Positions 22,321-33,572 of a stretch of DNA of 64,000 nucleotides are shown here, piece after piece; positions within the stretch are counted from its first letter, which is position 1; the number at the start of each line of letters is the position of its first letter. The notes below the pieces were generated by a model. The model ran no database searches. It saw only the letters and a list, made by a program, of their open reading frames with translations, and was not told where the DNA came from. The stretch spans positions 954,777 through 1,018,776 of the forward strand of contig NW_006766891.1 of the NCBI RefSeq assembly GCF_000275845.1, given 5' to 3'. The DNA comes from Dichomitus squalens LYAD-421 SS1. Its lineage: Eukaryota > Basidiomycota > Agaricomycetes > Polyporales > Polyporaceae. The position numbers and the translations under genes were made by a program.

Positions 22321-22703
22321 CTAGAGCTTGAAGCCGAGACTGCGCATGCACGCAATGTGCCTCTGCACGAGCTCCTTGCACTTCTCGTCCGCCTCCGACG
22401 CGTCCGCGCTCAGGAAGCAGTCGTCCCGCGCCGACTTCGTCTGCGGGCACGCGCAGCACCTACCCCCGCAGCATCCCCTCGTCAGCTTCCGCCGCTCAAA
22501 ACAGCAACGACAGGAATAGAAAGGACGTACGGTTTCAGGCCTTCAGGGTTGAGCGGGTTCTGCTTCGGGTCTGTGGGGTCGTACGGCTTGTCCTGTACGG
22601 CGGGTGTGGACGAGCCAGAGCCCCCCCACCACGAGCTAATCTGTGCCGTGGTGAGCACCTAATCGTTCTGTCGTACCTGGGTGGATCTTACCGAAGCGAA
22701 CAT
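22321..22703 (-). CDS. COX17: Cytochrome c oxidase copper chaperone Cox17
   Basis: A small three-exon gene: 22703-22692 (only four codons), 22640-22531 and 22459-22321. It totals 261 nt including the stop, giving 86 residues. The phases close and restore the Cox17 core KPCCACPQTKSARDDC. This is followed by CKELVQRHIAC and the ending MRSLGFKL, close to the human protein's MRALGFKI end. The CCAC copper site and the twin CX9C pairs (CPQTKSARDDC and CKELVQRHIAC) are all present. The protein works in the mitochondrial intermembrane space, is imported by the Mia40 pathway, and hands Cu(I) to Sco1 and Cox11 for complex IV assembly. The N-terminal extension rich in Gly, Ser and Pro is usual for fungi. 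Confidence 0.93.
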
Positions 22704-24072
22704 TTGTTGGATGTCACCTTGGGAGAGTGTTGATTGCGCAAGAAGAGACCGAGACGTGCGAGGTGTCCCAAAGCAACCACAGAGAGGAGGAAAGGACAGG
22801 GGAGCAAGCGACGCTGCTTACCGAATGCGCCCGAGGCGTTATGCAAGGATTCGAAATTGGGGTTAGACAGGCCGAGCCCTAGTATGGGGTTAGGTCTAGG
22901 CACTCGGTCAGACGCCTCTATGTACTCGGACTTGCGACATCATCTACCTGATCTCCGAACGACGATTGCGACGTCCGAGTCCGGCCGTCCGTTCCCTACT
23001 TCGCACACCATAAGTATCGGCGAGCGTGCGTCGTGATCTGAGCTAACCTCACGCTCCGACGGCCCTGAGACCCGCGAACTTATCAGGCACATCCAAACAA
23101 TCCCGCATCCCGTCTATCAGTCAATCGTGTGTTCATTCAAGTCGTCATTATAGAGAAAAAGTCCTCGTGAAGACATGTCAATGGGGTCGGATGGTATGTA
23201 TACGCCAGCAGGGCGGCGGTCGCCAGAACGTCAACTCGGCAAGGGGTAACAAGTGCGCGATGTACGAGACCGTGTGTATGCGTATGCGTATGCAACCAAA
23301 CCAGTAGACGGTTCTCTATCGTCGTGACCGTACGCATCGAGCCTTCGCGGCCCTGGCGCAGTGTAAGTGTGTGCGTGGTCGATGGTCGGACGGGGGGGTG
23401 AGTGGATTGTGAGGGGTAGTGGTGGTGGTAGTAGGGGGAACCGCTGACTGGCGGGGAGTGTGATGGACACTGGTGATCAAAATAAACTGTCCCATGCGTA
23501 CTCTCATCTCGGATACTCGTCGTAAAGGAGAAAGAAGCCAGAAAGATAATGAGAAAGAGATAAAGAGCCGAGGACCGAGATCTGGGGACTAGAGTACAGG
23601 GTACACATCGAAGCCTGGCGCTCGACAGTGACAAGAACCCGTGCGTAGGGGATGGATGGTGAAGATGCTCAGGACGTACAACCGGACCCTGATAGAATGG
23701 AATGGGAAATGGGACAGATGGGGGTAGATGAGTGAATGAGGAATCATGTTTGGGGAAGAAGCCAAGGGGTGAGCAACGCGTCCCCGAGGAGTTAAGTTAG
23801 ATCCGTGTATGCGGCGCCGAAGGTGAACAAACAAGCCACAGGCACGGATGTCTATGGAGAAGGATGGGCATTATGCGTGGTGATGGATTGTCCGCAAGAG
23901 TACGTCTAATTTTCTCGGGGACCCCGCGCCGCTAGGGATATGGTACAGGGTGGTCGGCGAGCAGACCGGGCGGGGCTCTACAGTCTAGAGATGTCGAGGC
24001 GGAGATGCGGATGCGGCAGACGGATGAACAAACAACGGCGGAAAGACGGCGGGAGCCGAAGGGGAACCAAGG
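22704..24072. other. Intergenic, 3' side of the CBM21 gene
   Basis: No gene recognised. There are low-complexity stretches around 23.25-23.45 kb, such as GCGTAT repeats and GGTGGTGG runs. Part is probably 3'UTR of the CBM21 gene and promoter of COX17. Confidence 0.5.
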
Positions 24073-26520
24073 TTAACGCGCAGCGGACACCATCGAAGGC
24101 GAGTCCATCAGGCCTGCGAACCCTGCGGTCCGCATCGTCGGCGTCGTCGAGCCGCTGCTGATCGACGCGACGTCGTCGTAGCTCGGCGAACGAGTCGGCG
24201 TCTCGCCAGGAGAGAGCATGTAGCTCGGGCTGGGCGACATAGACAGGAACTCCTCCACGCTCGACGCAGAGTGCGAGCGGTGAATCACGTCCTGCCCGAC
24301 GTCCAAGAACGATCCCTCGTTCCCGGTGTAGTAGCAGTACCTGCACGAGTCGCCGATCAGCGATCCGGACAAGTCCAGAAACAGACAAAACGCGTACTTG
24401 TTCAAGAACGAGCTATAGCTCTCGCTCTCCGCACCCCGCGCCTCTCCAAACCCGAACACCCGCTCGTCCGTCGGGCTCCCCGACGGCGAGCTCTGCAGGC
24501 TCGACTCCGAGTTCGACGTGACGCTGGGCGTGCTCTCCTCGCTCCCTCCCCTCTCCAGGAACCACGTCGGCCGCTCGCTCGCGCCCGCTTCCATCTCCCT
24601 CGCCATCAGCGCCAGGTTCTCCGAGCTCAGCCGCGCGCCCCGCTCCTTGACCGGGGTCCCGGGCGGAGTCCGCTTGACCTCCATGCCCGTCTGCGCGAGC
24701 CCGATTTCGAAGTACCCCCGCTGGTGGTTGCGATTCCGCCGGCGACTCATGATCGGCACGAGGCTGTCGTCCGCCACATCCGCGCTCGCGTTTCCGGCGC
24801 CGTAGAATGACGCCGACAGCTGCTCGAGCGGGCTGTCAGGCTGAACGAGGCGCGGAGAACGCGTGATCGACGACCGCACGTCCTCGACCATCGCCTGCTT
24901 GCTCATCGCGCCGCGTTTCGGGAAGTACGAGAGCGTGTTCGGGTACGTCACGTTGCGGGCGTGGCCCGACTTCGTCGGGGTGACGGACGTCGGCGGAGAC
25001 CGCGTCCACGGGCTCCGGAGCGACGCCGAGAAGTCGTAGCGGGCGGCGAGGGACGTCGACGCCTCGAGCGTGAAGGTGCTGTTAGACTTGCGTATGCCGC
25101 TGGTGCCCTGCGCCATGAAGCTGCCGACGGTCTCCTGGCTATTGACGACGTTCTCAAGCTTGGTCTTGAGCGACGCGAGGTTGCCGGTCGAGGTCGACGG
25201 AGAAGCGGGCCGCGGACGCGGGACCCTGGCGAACGTGGCCTTGTAGTTCATGCCGCCGTTGTTGTCCCAGATCTCGCGGCCGGCCACGTTATAGCGAAGC
25301 GCGCAGTACATCGTCTTCTCTTCTATCCGCGCCAGCATGTCGCCTAGACGAATGGCGAACGAGAAGCGATCGAACACGCCGCCAGATACGGATTCTAGGT
25401 ACTTGGCGGTCACCTCGCTCGTCGTCTGCCAGTAGTCGACCGTGAACCGGACAGCGACCCACTTCTCGAACGCGATGTTGCGCACGCGCACGCGGCCGTT
25501 GAGGGCCAAGCCGTCTTCCGACAGCTTCAACTCCTCGAGGGCGATGTCCGCATCCGCCCGTGGCGCCGCAGGCATGTTCGTTACCGTCATGGTCAGCATC
25601 ATTTCCTCGTCCTTCTTCGAGCCATATATCGAGCTCGGGAAGTCGCTCTCCGTACCGCTCGTGTCGTCCGTCGGGGATCCCTCGCGAGAGATAGCCAAAG
25701 GCTTCTGCTCGGCGAGGAACAACTTGACCTGCTCCAAGCGGGAATCGAAGTGCACCGACTTGACGGGCGTCGTCGGCTCGCTCTTCGTCAAACTGACTCC
25801 CGTCACGACCGAGAGGTCGCCACGGACGACCGGCCGTCTCGACTTCAGCGAAGACTTGAGCGGCTCCCCAGACTTCTTCCGCGCCGACTTCGCAGCGTCG
25901 ATGTGTGGCGCAGAGACGATGCGGTTGCTGTCCGTACGGACCATGGACGGCCGCGCCACAGCAGTCTTCTCGTCAGATACGTCGACGCGGAGCGTCGGCT
26001 TGGGGGTCGCGAACGAGGTGGACGCGCGGGGGGTGTCGTCCCCGGAAGCGGCCGGGACCACGGGGAAAGCGGCACCCTGCTTGTTGCTCCTCGCCTTCAA
26101 GACGGCGGGCGTGGGGGTCGAGTCTGCAGCGGAGCGGAACGGCTGCATCCTCGGCGTGCGGGTGCGCTTCGCACGCGGGTACATCTGGACGTACGACTCC
26201 GAGCCGCTGGACGAGGAGCTGGACGCCTCGTCCTCATGTGTGGTGACGGGCTCTTGCGGCTGAGGGGGGCTGGGGGATACGACCAGGACAGTGGGAATGG
26301 GGACCACCGCAGGGTAAGTGGCGTCCGCAGACAACACTCGCGAGATGGTCGCGGGTGGGGGCGATGGCGTCGACTGGAACGCAGTCAGGCCGACCGACGA
26401 GCGCGACGAGAACGTCCTACGGGGGATGTGCGGCAGGGGTGCGCCAGCACTGTTCGAGTGCCGCGAGTAGGTGTAGTCCATGCGGGTGGTGTATGTCTGG
26501 AGGTTCACGACCGTGCTCAT
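24073..26520 (-). CDS. Glycogen-targeting regulatory subunit of protein phosphatase 1 (CBM21)
   Basis: The start is at 26520 (MSTVVNLQTYTT). The open frame extends upstream to 26646 only through a GTG, and that stretch reads as a 5'UTR intron (GTGAGC to an AG just before the ATG). A PP1-docking RVxF motif (KSVHF) is near residue 254. The CBM21 domain at about residues 325-432 contains VRVRNIAFEKWVAVRF, the DYW motif and REIWDNNGGMNY. A conserved C-terminal block SSFLNKYCYYTGNEG is restored when a 57-nt intron (GTACGC to GCAG, about 24396-24340) is removed. That intron is a multiple of three and has no stop. Gac1/PTG-type proteins bring PP1 to glycogen to activate glycogen synthase. About 796 residues after splicing. 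The rest is Ser/Pro-rich and probably disordered. Confidence 0.88.
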   Translation of the reverse strand: MSTVVNLQTYTTRMDYTYSRHSNSAGAPLPHIPRRTFSSRSSVGLTAFQSTPSPPPATISRVLSADATYPAVVPIPTVLVVSPSPPQPQEPVTTHEDEASSSSSSGSESYVQMYPRAKRTRTPRMQPFRSAADSTPTPAVLKARSNKQGAAFPVVPAASGDDTPRASTSFATPKPTLRVDVSDEKTAVARPSMVRTDSNRIVSAPHIDAAKSARKKSGEPLKSSLKSRRPVVRGDLSVVTGVSLTKSEPTTPVKSVHFDSRLEQVKLFLAEQKPLAISREGSPTDDTSGTESDFPSSIYGSKKDEEMMLTMTVTNMPAAPRADADIALEELKLSEDGLALNGRVRVRNIAFEKWVAVRFTVDYWQTTSEVTAKYLESVSGGVFDRFSFAIRLGDMLARIEEKTMYCALRYNVAGREIWDNNGGMNYKATFARVPRPRPASPSTSTGNLASLKTKLENVVNSQETVGSFMAQGTSGIRKSNSTFTLEASTSLAARYDFSASLRSPWTRSPPTSVTPTKSGHARNVTYPNTLSYFPKRGAMSKQAMVEDVRSSITRSPRLVQPDSPLEQLSASFYGAGNASADVADDSLVPIMSRRRNRNHQRGYFEIGLAQTGMEVKRTPPGTPVKERGARLSSENLALMAREMEAGASERPTWFLERGGSEESTPSVTSNSESSLQSSPSGSPTDERVFGFGEARGAESESYSSFLNKYAFCLFLDLSGSLIGDSCRYCYYTGNEGSFLDVGQDVIHRSHSASSVEEFLSMSPSPSYMLSPGETPTRSPSYDDVASISSGSTTPTMRTAGFAGLMDSPSMVSAAR

Positions 26521-29500
26521 GAGGGGCTCTGTCTGGGGGGGGGACGTGCGAATAAGCACCAGCGGGAAAGTTCGACGGCTGACTGGCGCGCGGCTGACCA
26601 CACAGGTGCCGGCCGCGCTCAGGTCAGTTCGGGATGGATTGCTCACCTCGGGTTGGCGTCGTTCAGAACGGAGAGGGGATGCGCTAGGCCGGCGGATCGA
26701 AGGCGCAGGAGAGGGCGAAGAAGATAATTATATGGAAAACGGTGTCGCGGAAGGCGAGCGAAGGGCGCCGGGTAGCACTGGTGAGAATGAGCGACGTTTC
26801 TGAATCGGGAGATCGTCGGTTTCATCAGCGACTGGAGCTTCTCCGGACCGTGGCTTGCGACGAAGCGCAGTAGGAAAGAGAGAGGAAGAGATACTCACCG
26901 GTGTCCGTCAGAAGAGTTTCCGGAGCGGGTACAACTCAGCGATGGCGGGCGAGACGGCGACAAGAGAGTCCTGGCCGTCCGAACGCGGTGAGCCGGGGCC
27001 GGAAACGGCTGGAAAGGAGCGGGGGCTCACCAGAGAGGACAGCAAGCTCGCTGCCGTGGACGGTGACCTCTGGAGACGACACGGCCTGTGGGGGGAAGCG
27101 GCGGACGGTGGGTGTGGAGGACGAGAGATAAGTAGGGGGCAAATAAGTAAGGGTGGGTTGATGTCGCACGTGGGCGGCGCGGCCGACGTCTGGGCTCGGA
27201 GCTGGGACCAATCGACTGCTCGCGCCTGTCCAAGAAACGAGACGAATTACGCTCGCCATCAATCGCTGGCCTGGGCCCCGCTCGACACGGCCGCATCCCA
27301 GATTTCCTTTCTCTCATACCGCTTCCCTGGAACCCCTCTTGCCTTCTCTGCCCCTCCTCCCGCTCGTTGTGCATCCTGCACCTCGAGGCCATCGATGTTC
27401 TCTCCACCATCCACTGCAGCGTGCCCACTTCAAGTTTTCGCGACGTCCGGCCGTCGTCGGTGTGCCGAAGCGTGCTTATCTACCGCCACCATAGTCGTCA
27501 GAAGCTTGACTCAGACCGGGAAGTCAGCTCGCATTCTCTCCTTATCTCGCACCGCCCACGGCGACAGGACCGGCAACCCACCCACTAGACACATTACTTA
27601 CACAATGGCTGGCGGCGATAGGCTCGCGCCATACGTCCTCGGGCTTGGGCAAGCCGCTTCGCAAGACCAGGATTGGTTGCATCCCCCTCGTCTCGACCCA
27701 ACAGATCTCCCAATATTGTTGCCCCAGTCTCGACAATGAATCAGTCTTCCAACAGAACAGGTGGAGCGGCGAAGGGAGCGCCTCGTCTTCCCCAACTTCC
27801 CCAGAGAATGCACCTGCGCTTCTCCATATGGGCGGGGGCAACAAAGTGAGCCCACTTTGCCCATTCTCGGTATCAAAGCCGCCCGTCGACCGGGAGCTCT
27901 TGTTCTCGTAATCGCAGGTGCCGTACACGCGGCAAGACGTGAAGCTTCAAGGGCACGAAAGGCAGGCCGATGTCCTCCCAACAAACGCTCACGGCGTTTG
28001 GCGGCTGCAATGCAGTAGTATGTGATCGCTCATCGTTGCTGCGGGAGTTAGACAGATGGTGCAGCACCATATTCCGAATGATTTTGTTCACCGTGTGTTC
28101 CTAAGCACTTACGGCACTTACGATCCGCAATGTTTAACCGTCTGTACATGTTCAACAGGACAGGCCATGTGTTTCCCACGTCTTCAGGGCTCCTCTTGTC
28201 TGCTGTCGTTTGCTGTCCTCTTCACCGGACCTGCAGGCCTAGCGGGCCTGCGAGCATCGGGAATATATCATGTCTGACAGCGAATGCGCATTTTGGCGGA
28301 ATGGAGCCTATGGAGGGCTCGCGATCGACGGCTGCGTTGCGACGAAGCCACCATCCAAGATGCTACGCGCTTCAACAGATCAACCACAGTTTGTGAGGGT
28401 GTGTGTCTCCTCATCTTTCTCAATCCCCGCAACAGACCCCCTTCCGAGCCCGTCTTCTTGTAACTGGAATTGCTCTTCGGCGACCGCGACTAGCGTAGGC
28501 GGCAGCCCGACTCACCCACTTTCCGGCATCTCCTTCATTGAATCTGGAACTTGTCCTCTCCAGCCAGCGTCCGGGCCAAAAGACATTGATTGCCAAGGCC
28601 CATCTGATCAGGGCCGGGATCACAGTCCAGATTGGCAAACAAGCATCCATATCATCATCCATGACGTTGACAGCACTTTCCGGATTCGGTCGCGTCGGCA
28701 GCGCCCGAGCCAAGGTCTCGCCGTCGCTGGTACGGCTTGCGATGTGACGTCATCTACCAGCGGCTACGATGGTTGGCCCCAGGCCCTGCAACGCGGACGG
28801 GAACAACGAACGCGTCCGCGTGAGCTCGAGGGCGGTGTTACGCCACCGATGTGTTTTGTCTTCTTGAATACTGGATTTCTTCTGATGCCCCACCCGCCGC
28901 TGCGTCCCTGGCCGCTGCACGAGGTGATCCGCGCCTGTCGTTGTCTTCCCCAACGAAACCGGCCTGTGAGTCCAGAGAGCCCCCATGATTAGCGGGCGAC
29001 GTCCCACGACACCATTGAGGTTACTTAGCAGATGACACAATGCGGAGGTCACCCAGTCCACATGCACAGGTGCATCGTCCCAGCACGCAGCGCGAAAGTA
29101 TGACATGTCATGCTACCGCCTCAGAGGCCAATTCTGGAGAGCATGACAGAAGCTTCTCCCCACTGCCATCAGTCTAACATCCCCCGCACGAATAGGGGGC
29201 CACACCAGGTCAGTCATGCGTCCAATCCGTTCCCCCGCGTCGCCAACCAGCTGACCATCATCTCATTCCGAAGCGACGATGAATTACTGCGTGCGACATA
29301 ACCTTTGAGGGACATTTGGTGTTTGGCACCTCATGGCTCCCCCAAATCTCCGCTTCTTCCGCGACCCTGTCGTGTTCGGTGCTCGGGGATCATGCATCTC
29401 CGAGAACGTTCTCCCTCTTTCATGCCGATATACTCCACCGCAGAAGGAGGCTCATGGTCAGCTGTAACACCGCCCTGCAAACTGACACAACCGTTCTTAA

Positions 29501-29997
29501 GGTACTACGGCGCTGTCTTCCAGCATCATCCGTCACCACGATTCAACGTCAACGTCAACTCTTTTTGACCTCAAAACACCAGTGTGGATGGAGAACGAAC
29601 GGGAGGTGGCTTGCACGGCGGGTAGATGCGCGGAAGCCTCGTCTCTGTCATCGGTTTGGCCGACGCACGCTTACCCCATTCCAGCGGTAATCTCGTCCGT
29701 CCAAGCTGTCATGAGCAACTCTGACAGATGTGGATGACTGAACCGCGAACTTCCCATTTTTACTGGTTCCTAAGCATTCCTGTTAGACTTCAGACGTGCG
29801 TCGACCATCACCACAATGGACCACACAGAGGAGACAACGTTCACGGCTGCCACCTATGGCCTATCTGGCACGCACCATCTTCCGACCGAGAAGACTAGAG
29901 CAGCGGTAGCACCGCGTCGGCATGTGCTCAACTGCTCCAGCAACCCATTGCAGAGAATATACACGCATTGGCATCCAGCATTAACGGCCTCATCCAA
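26521..29997. other. Long region without a confident gene
   Basis: The first 700 bp are the promoter and 5'UTR of the CBM21 gene (the intron donor is at about 26646). Two fairly long plus-strand open frames, 26855-27739 and 28270-28992, encode Arg/Ser/Pro-rich sequence with no domain. Other frames across the same DNA are also open, so I read them as chance products of high GC. Nothing else recognised. Confidence 0.4.
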
Positions 29998-30999
29998 CTA
30001 TTGTACACGCAGGCCGAGCTCAGCATCCCCTCCAACCCACACGACCTTCCCGAACGGCGTCTTGTTCGACCGCCCCTGCCCAGAGCCGGATACAGCGAAC
30101 CCCACTTCGTAGATCCCCGCACCGTGCGCCCGCACGTACTCCTTCTCCTCGGCGCTCTCCGCCGCGCCGACTCTCAGCACAGGGATCCTAGAGGGCGGGG
30201 CGACGCGTGACGGCTGCAGGTCGAGGTGCCACACGACCTCCTCCGCAGTCGAGGAGTACGGGGACGCCCCGAGGACGGAGGTGAGCCGCCCGGCGGTCGC
30301 GGCGAGCGCGTCGGGCGGGACGAGCAGCTTGACGTGCGCCACGCCCAGCGCGCTGTTGTCGTGCTGGGTGTTCGCGCGCGGCTCCAGAGGCACCTGCAGT
30401 CGCGAACGAACGTCAATTAGTATCACCCAGAGTCGGCGCGTCCCCCATCGCGGTATCGTACCCGCCAAGCCCGCGGAGTGAGGTCCCCGCAGAAGAACGG
30501 CAACGTCCCCCGCGCGCCGTCAGGCGGGCCGCTGATGAGCCACTCGAGCACCCTGCCGTCCTCGCGCCTGCGGCCCCCGCGCACCTCGCGCGCGTAGCGC
30601 ACCCCGCTCCCTTCCTCCTCCGCGCGCCCGTTGATCGTCTCCGCGACAGAAGGCGCCCCGCCGTTCCCGAGGAACGCGAAGTCGATCCACCCCGGCCGCT
30701 TGTGCGCCCAGGGGTTCGGGTCGTCGGGCGGCGGGGGCGCGGCGAAGTGCAGGAGCTCGAGGTAGGTGCCGTCTGCGAAGACGACGAGCGCGTTCGCGGT
30801 CTGGCCGCCTGTGTGCGTCCCGCCGGGGGACACGCTGCGCGCGGTCTCCGTCAGTCTTCAAGTGCATGGGCGCGTGCGAGCAGAGGAGGGGCACGGACGT
30901 GAATCCCAGGTTTTGGAACGCGTGCACGCTGTCCTGGAGCGTCCCTGGGGGCGTTAGATGGACGATGTGGTCCAGGATCCTAGTGGAAAGGCCGGTCAT
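29998..30999 (-). CDS. Glyoxalase-like domain protein 1
   Basis: Three exons (30999-30899, 30834-30462, 30393-29998) close in phase to 289 residues. The N-terminal LDHIVHLTPPG with His in the first strand, then VSPGGTHTGGQTANALVVF, DGTYLELLHF, WIDFAFLG and LPFFCGDLTPR, fit the Glyoxalase_3-type vicinal-oxygen-chelate family (PF13468-like). The second half, HVKLLVPPDALAATAGRL, looks like the second beta-alpha module. These proteins bind a metal through His/Glu; most fungal members have no known substrate. A related gene lies 1.6 kb upstream in the same orientation with identical exon layout and a first intron of the same 64-bp length, so this is a tandem duplicate. Confidence 0.85.
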
Positions 31000-31774
31000 C
31001 CTGGCAGTGCTAGTGGTATGCTCTGGTCTCCTGGTCAGTATGTAGTGCGAGTCTGAGGACGAATCGGCTTGTTATGTCGTCGCGGGTGAGTGGGGGGTCG
31101 GGGAGATTGGTCGTTCGATCTCACCAGCGTGCGCGACGAACGCGTAATGCCTTCTCGCCTCGTGACGTCCACGATCACGCGCTCACAACCCGACGTAGCG
31201 TGTTCGCGTGACTGAGGAGCATCGATTGTACCATGCATGTAGGGTCGAGACCGATGGGTGCGAAGGCCATCGCCAGCATATTTCACGCGGACATCATAGG
31301 GTGCGCATATATGCGCCGAGAAATCGCAACTAAGCTTCAGAGTCCTTGTCGAACCCCTGTTCGTCTTGTTGGTATAAGCGTTGGGACATTCTTGGGATCC
31401 AGCAGGGCCATCGACGATGGAGCTTGTCGAGATGGTCATCGCGGCGCCATACCGAAACCTACACATTGCCAGCAGTTCCCGCGACCCCGTATACACTTAC
31501 AATAATTGATGAATGTCAAGAGGACGGGCAAGCGCCCTCCTCCCACCCATCTGCATCCATGTACGTATCAAGCTGCCGCTGCATCCAAAGAGACATTTTT
31601 CGGCCCACGTCTCGGTATCCCATGGCCGAACGTGCCGCAAACATCCTGTGCCGGTCATACGAGAGGGAAAGCTGGCCAAAGTCATATGAAGAGACGACTG
31701 TGCCTTGTCATCCGGCCAGTCGGATGGTCCCTACCACTGCTACATCTGCATGGCAACCGATGTGCCATGACTTA
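31000..31774. other. Intergenic between the glyoxalase gene and the transposon
   Basis: Promoter of the first glyoxalase-like gene. Open frames on both strands are short and unrecognised. Confidence 0.45.
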
Positions 31775-32568
31775 TGGTGCAGTTCACTAAGTCGCCACCA
31801 CTTTTGGACGACGATAAGCGCGCGCTTAAGCGACCACGTGACCCCCGTAATGTTGGGACTCGACATTTCATGCTGGGTGGCAAAGCTTGGACCGCAAGTT
31901 GCATAGGCCGACATACCATTTGTGGTAATGGATAGAGTAGACAGACTTTCAATGCAACATACAACTACTGAACACTTCTCCTGTGCCTGCATATTTCTAC
32001 CGAAATCTCACTGTGAAATCAACTTCATCGAGTACTTTTGGGGTGCGGTGAAACATTGGCTCCAGGAGCATTGCGACTATACATTCGAGACTCTCCGCGA
32101 GAACATGCCAAAGGCTTTGCGATCAGTCTCAGTTGAGCTGTTACGGAAATGGGAGCACCAGGCTTGGAGATGCATTGATGCATATGCTGAGGGTCTTGGA
32201 GCATGCAAGGCCCAGTACAAAGTCAAGGAGTTCAGTTCTCGTAGATATAAGTCTCACCGTCGCATCCCAGAGCAGCTCGCACAGGCGATGGACGTTACAT
32301 GAAATTACTGCAGCATGTTATGTAATACAACAAACTTCCATATTGGGAATAGACGCACAAGTCATGTGATACCCGTGATTTGGGGAGGTCGTCTTGGCCA
32401 GTTATCATCCAATGAAAAAAACTTTTCCGGGGATCTGTTCCCCCTGTGGAATGCTTGCCAATGACAAGTTATGGGACGACTTTGTTGGAAGCTGCGGGAC
32501 TTATAGCATGGCGCGCATGCGGGCGCTTACCACGTCCAAAAGTGGTGGCGACTTAGTGAACTGCACCA
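31775..32568. mobile_element. Tc1/mariner-like element, internally deleted, TA-flanked
   Basis: The ends are matching inverted repeats of 37 bp starting TGGTGCAGTTCACTAAGTCG at 31775 and, on the other strand, at 32568. Each is flanked by TA (31773-31774 and 32569-32570), the target duplication used by Tc1/mariner-class transposons. Inside is the C-terminal part of a DDE-type transposase. At 794 bp it is too short for a full transposase, so it is non-autonomous. Its right end lies 4 bp past the flanking TA from the stop codon of the neighbouring glyoxalase-like gene. Confidence 0.9.
31922..32302 (+). pseudogene. DDE transposase, C-terminal remnant
   Basis: The reading frame gives CIFLPKSHCEINFIEYFWG, in which the Glu of NFIEYFWG corresponds to the third catalytic acid of fungal Tc1-like DDE endonucleases. 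It is followed by the usual VKHWLQEHCDYTFETL helix and a basic tail ending at 32302. The N-terminal DNA-binding and the first two catalytic Asp regions are missing, so the protein cannot be active. Confidence 0.8.
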
Positions 32569-32573
32569 TAGCT

Positions 32574-33572
32574 CTAAGCACCTCCGCCATCCCCCGATCC
32601 GCGAACCCACGCGACCCGTCCATACAGCGTCCCACCAGCCAACTCGTCTTTGCCTTCTAGGACGAAGAACCCCACTTCGTACACGCTCGCCCCCCGCGCA
32701 CGCACGTACGCCAGCTCCTCTTCGTCCTGCGCGGCGCGGAGGATGAGCTGCGTGGGGGCAGATACTAAGCTGACGCGGGACGGCTGAGGGTCGAGATCCC
32801 AGGCGATCTCGGACGACGTCGACGTGCGCGGGGCGGAGCCGAGGACGGACGTGAGCTGGTTGGCCGTGCCGTCCAACTCCTCCCGCGGGACGAGGATCTT
32901 GAAGTACGCGATCCCTTGTGCGGTGTTCGGGTGCGTGATGTTCGAGGGTTCAAGCGGGACCTGACGTACGTGGGAGCAATGGCGTTAGGGAACGCTCGAG
33001 CGCATCTGACGACAGCTACATAGCTTACCCGCAGCTCTCTGGGGGTCAAGTCCCCGCAGTAAAACGGTGACCGGAAACGCTCCTCGCCGCCCACGCGGCC
33101 GGTGATGGTCCACTGCAGCAGCGCCCCGTCCGCGTCCCGACTGCGCTCGCCCCGTATCTCGGGCTCGTACCGCACCGCGGTCCCTTCCTTCTCTGCGCGG
33201 GCGTTGATCGCCTCCGCGATGGAGGGCGCGCCCCCGTTCCCGGCGAAGGCGTAGTCGATCCACCCGGACTGCTTCTGTGCCCAGCCGTGGGTGCTGTTCG
33301 CGGGCGGGGGGGCGACGAAGTGGGCGAGCTCGAGGTAGGTGCCGTCTGCGAAGACGACGAGCGCGTTCGCGGTGAGGCCATGGGAGTGGGTGCCTCCGGG
33401 GGAGATGCTGGGATCGTGTCGAGATCAACGTATGTACATGTAGATGGTGCGCGGGGGCTGCGGGGACGTACGTGAAACCCAGCGCGCGGAACGCCTCGAT
33501 GCATTCCGGCAGGGTTCGTGGAGGGACCAGGTGCAGAATATGGTCCAGGGTTTTCGTTGAAACGTTGGCCAT
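32574..33572 (-). CDS. Glyoxalase-like domain protein 2
   Basis: Three exons (33572-33472, 33407-33029, 32960-32574) close in phase to 288 residues. They mirror protein 1: LDHILHLVPP, ISPGGTHSHGLTANALVVF, DGTYLELAHF, WIDYAFAGNGGAPSIAEAI, FYCGDLTPREL, then FKILVPREEL in the second module. The last residues (GSGDGGGA) differ from protein 1, and the stop codon sits only a few bases from the edge of the inserted transposon. The original 3' end may therefore have been altered by the insertion, and the 3'UTR must now run through the element. Same predicted metal-binding fold; substrate unknown. Confidence 0.85.

Noticed and set aside
23230..23460. Low-complexity runs taken at first for a microsatellite array
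   Set aside because: Copies are few and irregular; it looks like 3'UTR composition.
26521..26646. N-terminal extension of the CBM21 gene
   Set aside because: It begins with GTG and lies within a stretch that reads as a GT-AG intron ending just before the ATG at 26520.
26855..27739. 294-residue open frame, plus strand
   Set aside because: Arg/Ser-rich with no domain, and it overlaps the promoter side of the CBM21 gene. GC-rich DNA here keeps several frames open at once.
28270..28992. 240-residue open frame, plus strand
   Set aside because: No recognisable domain and odd composition; open frames overlap on the other strand. Not called as a gene.
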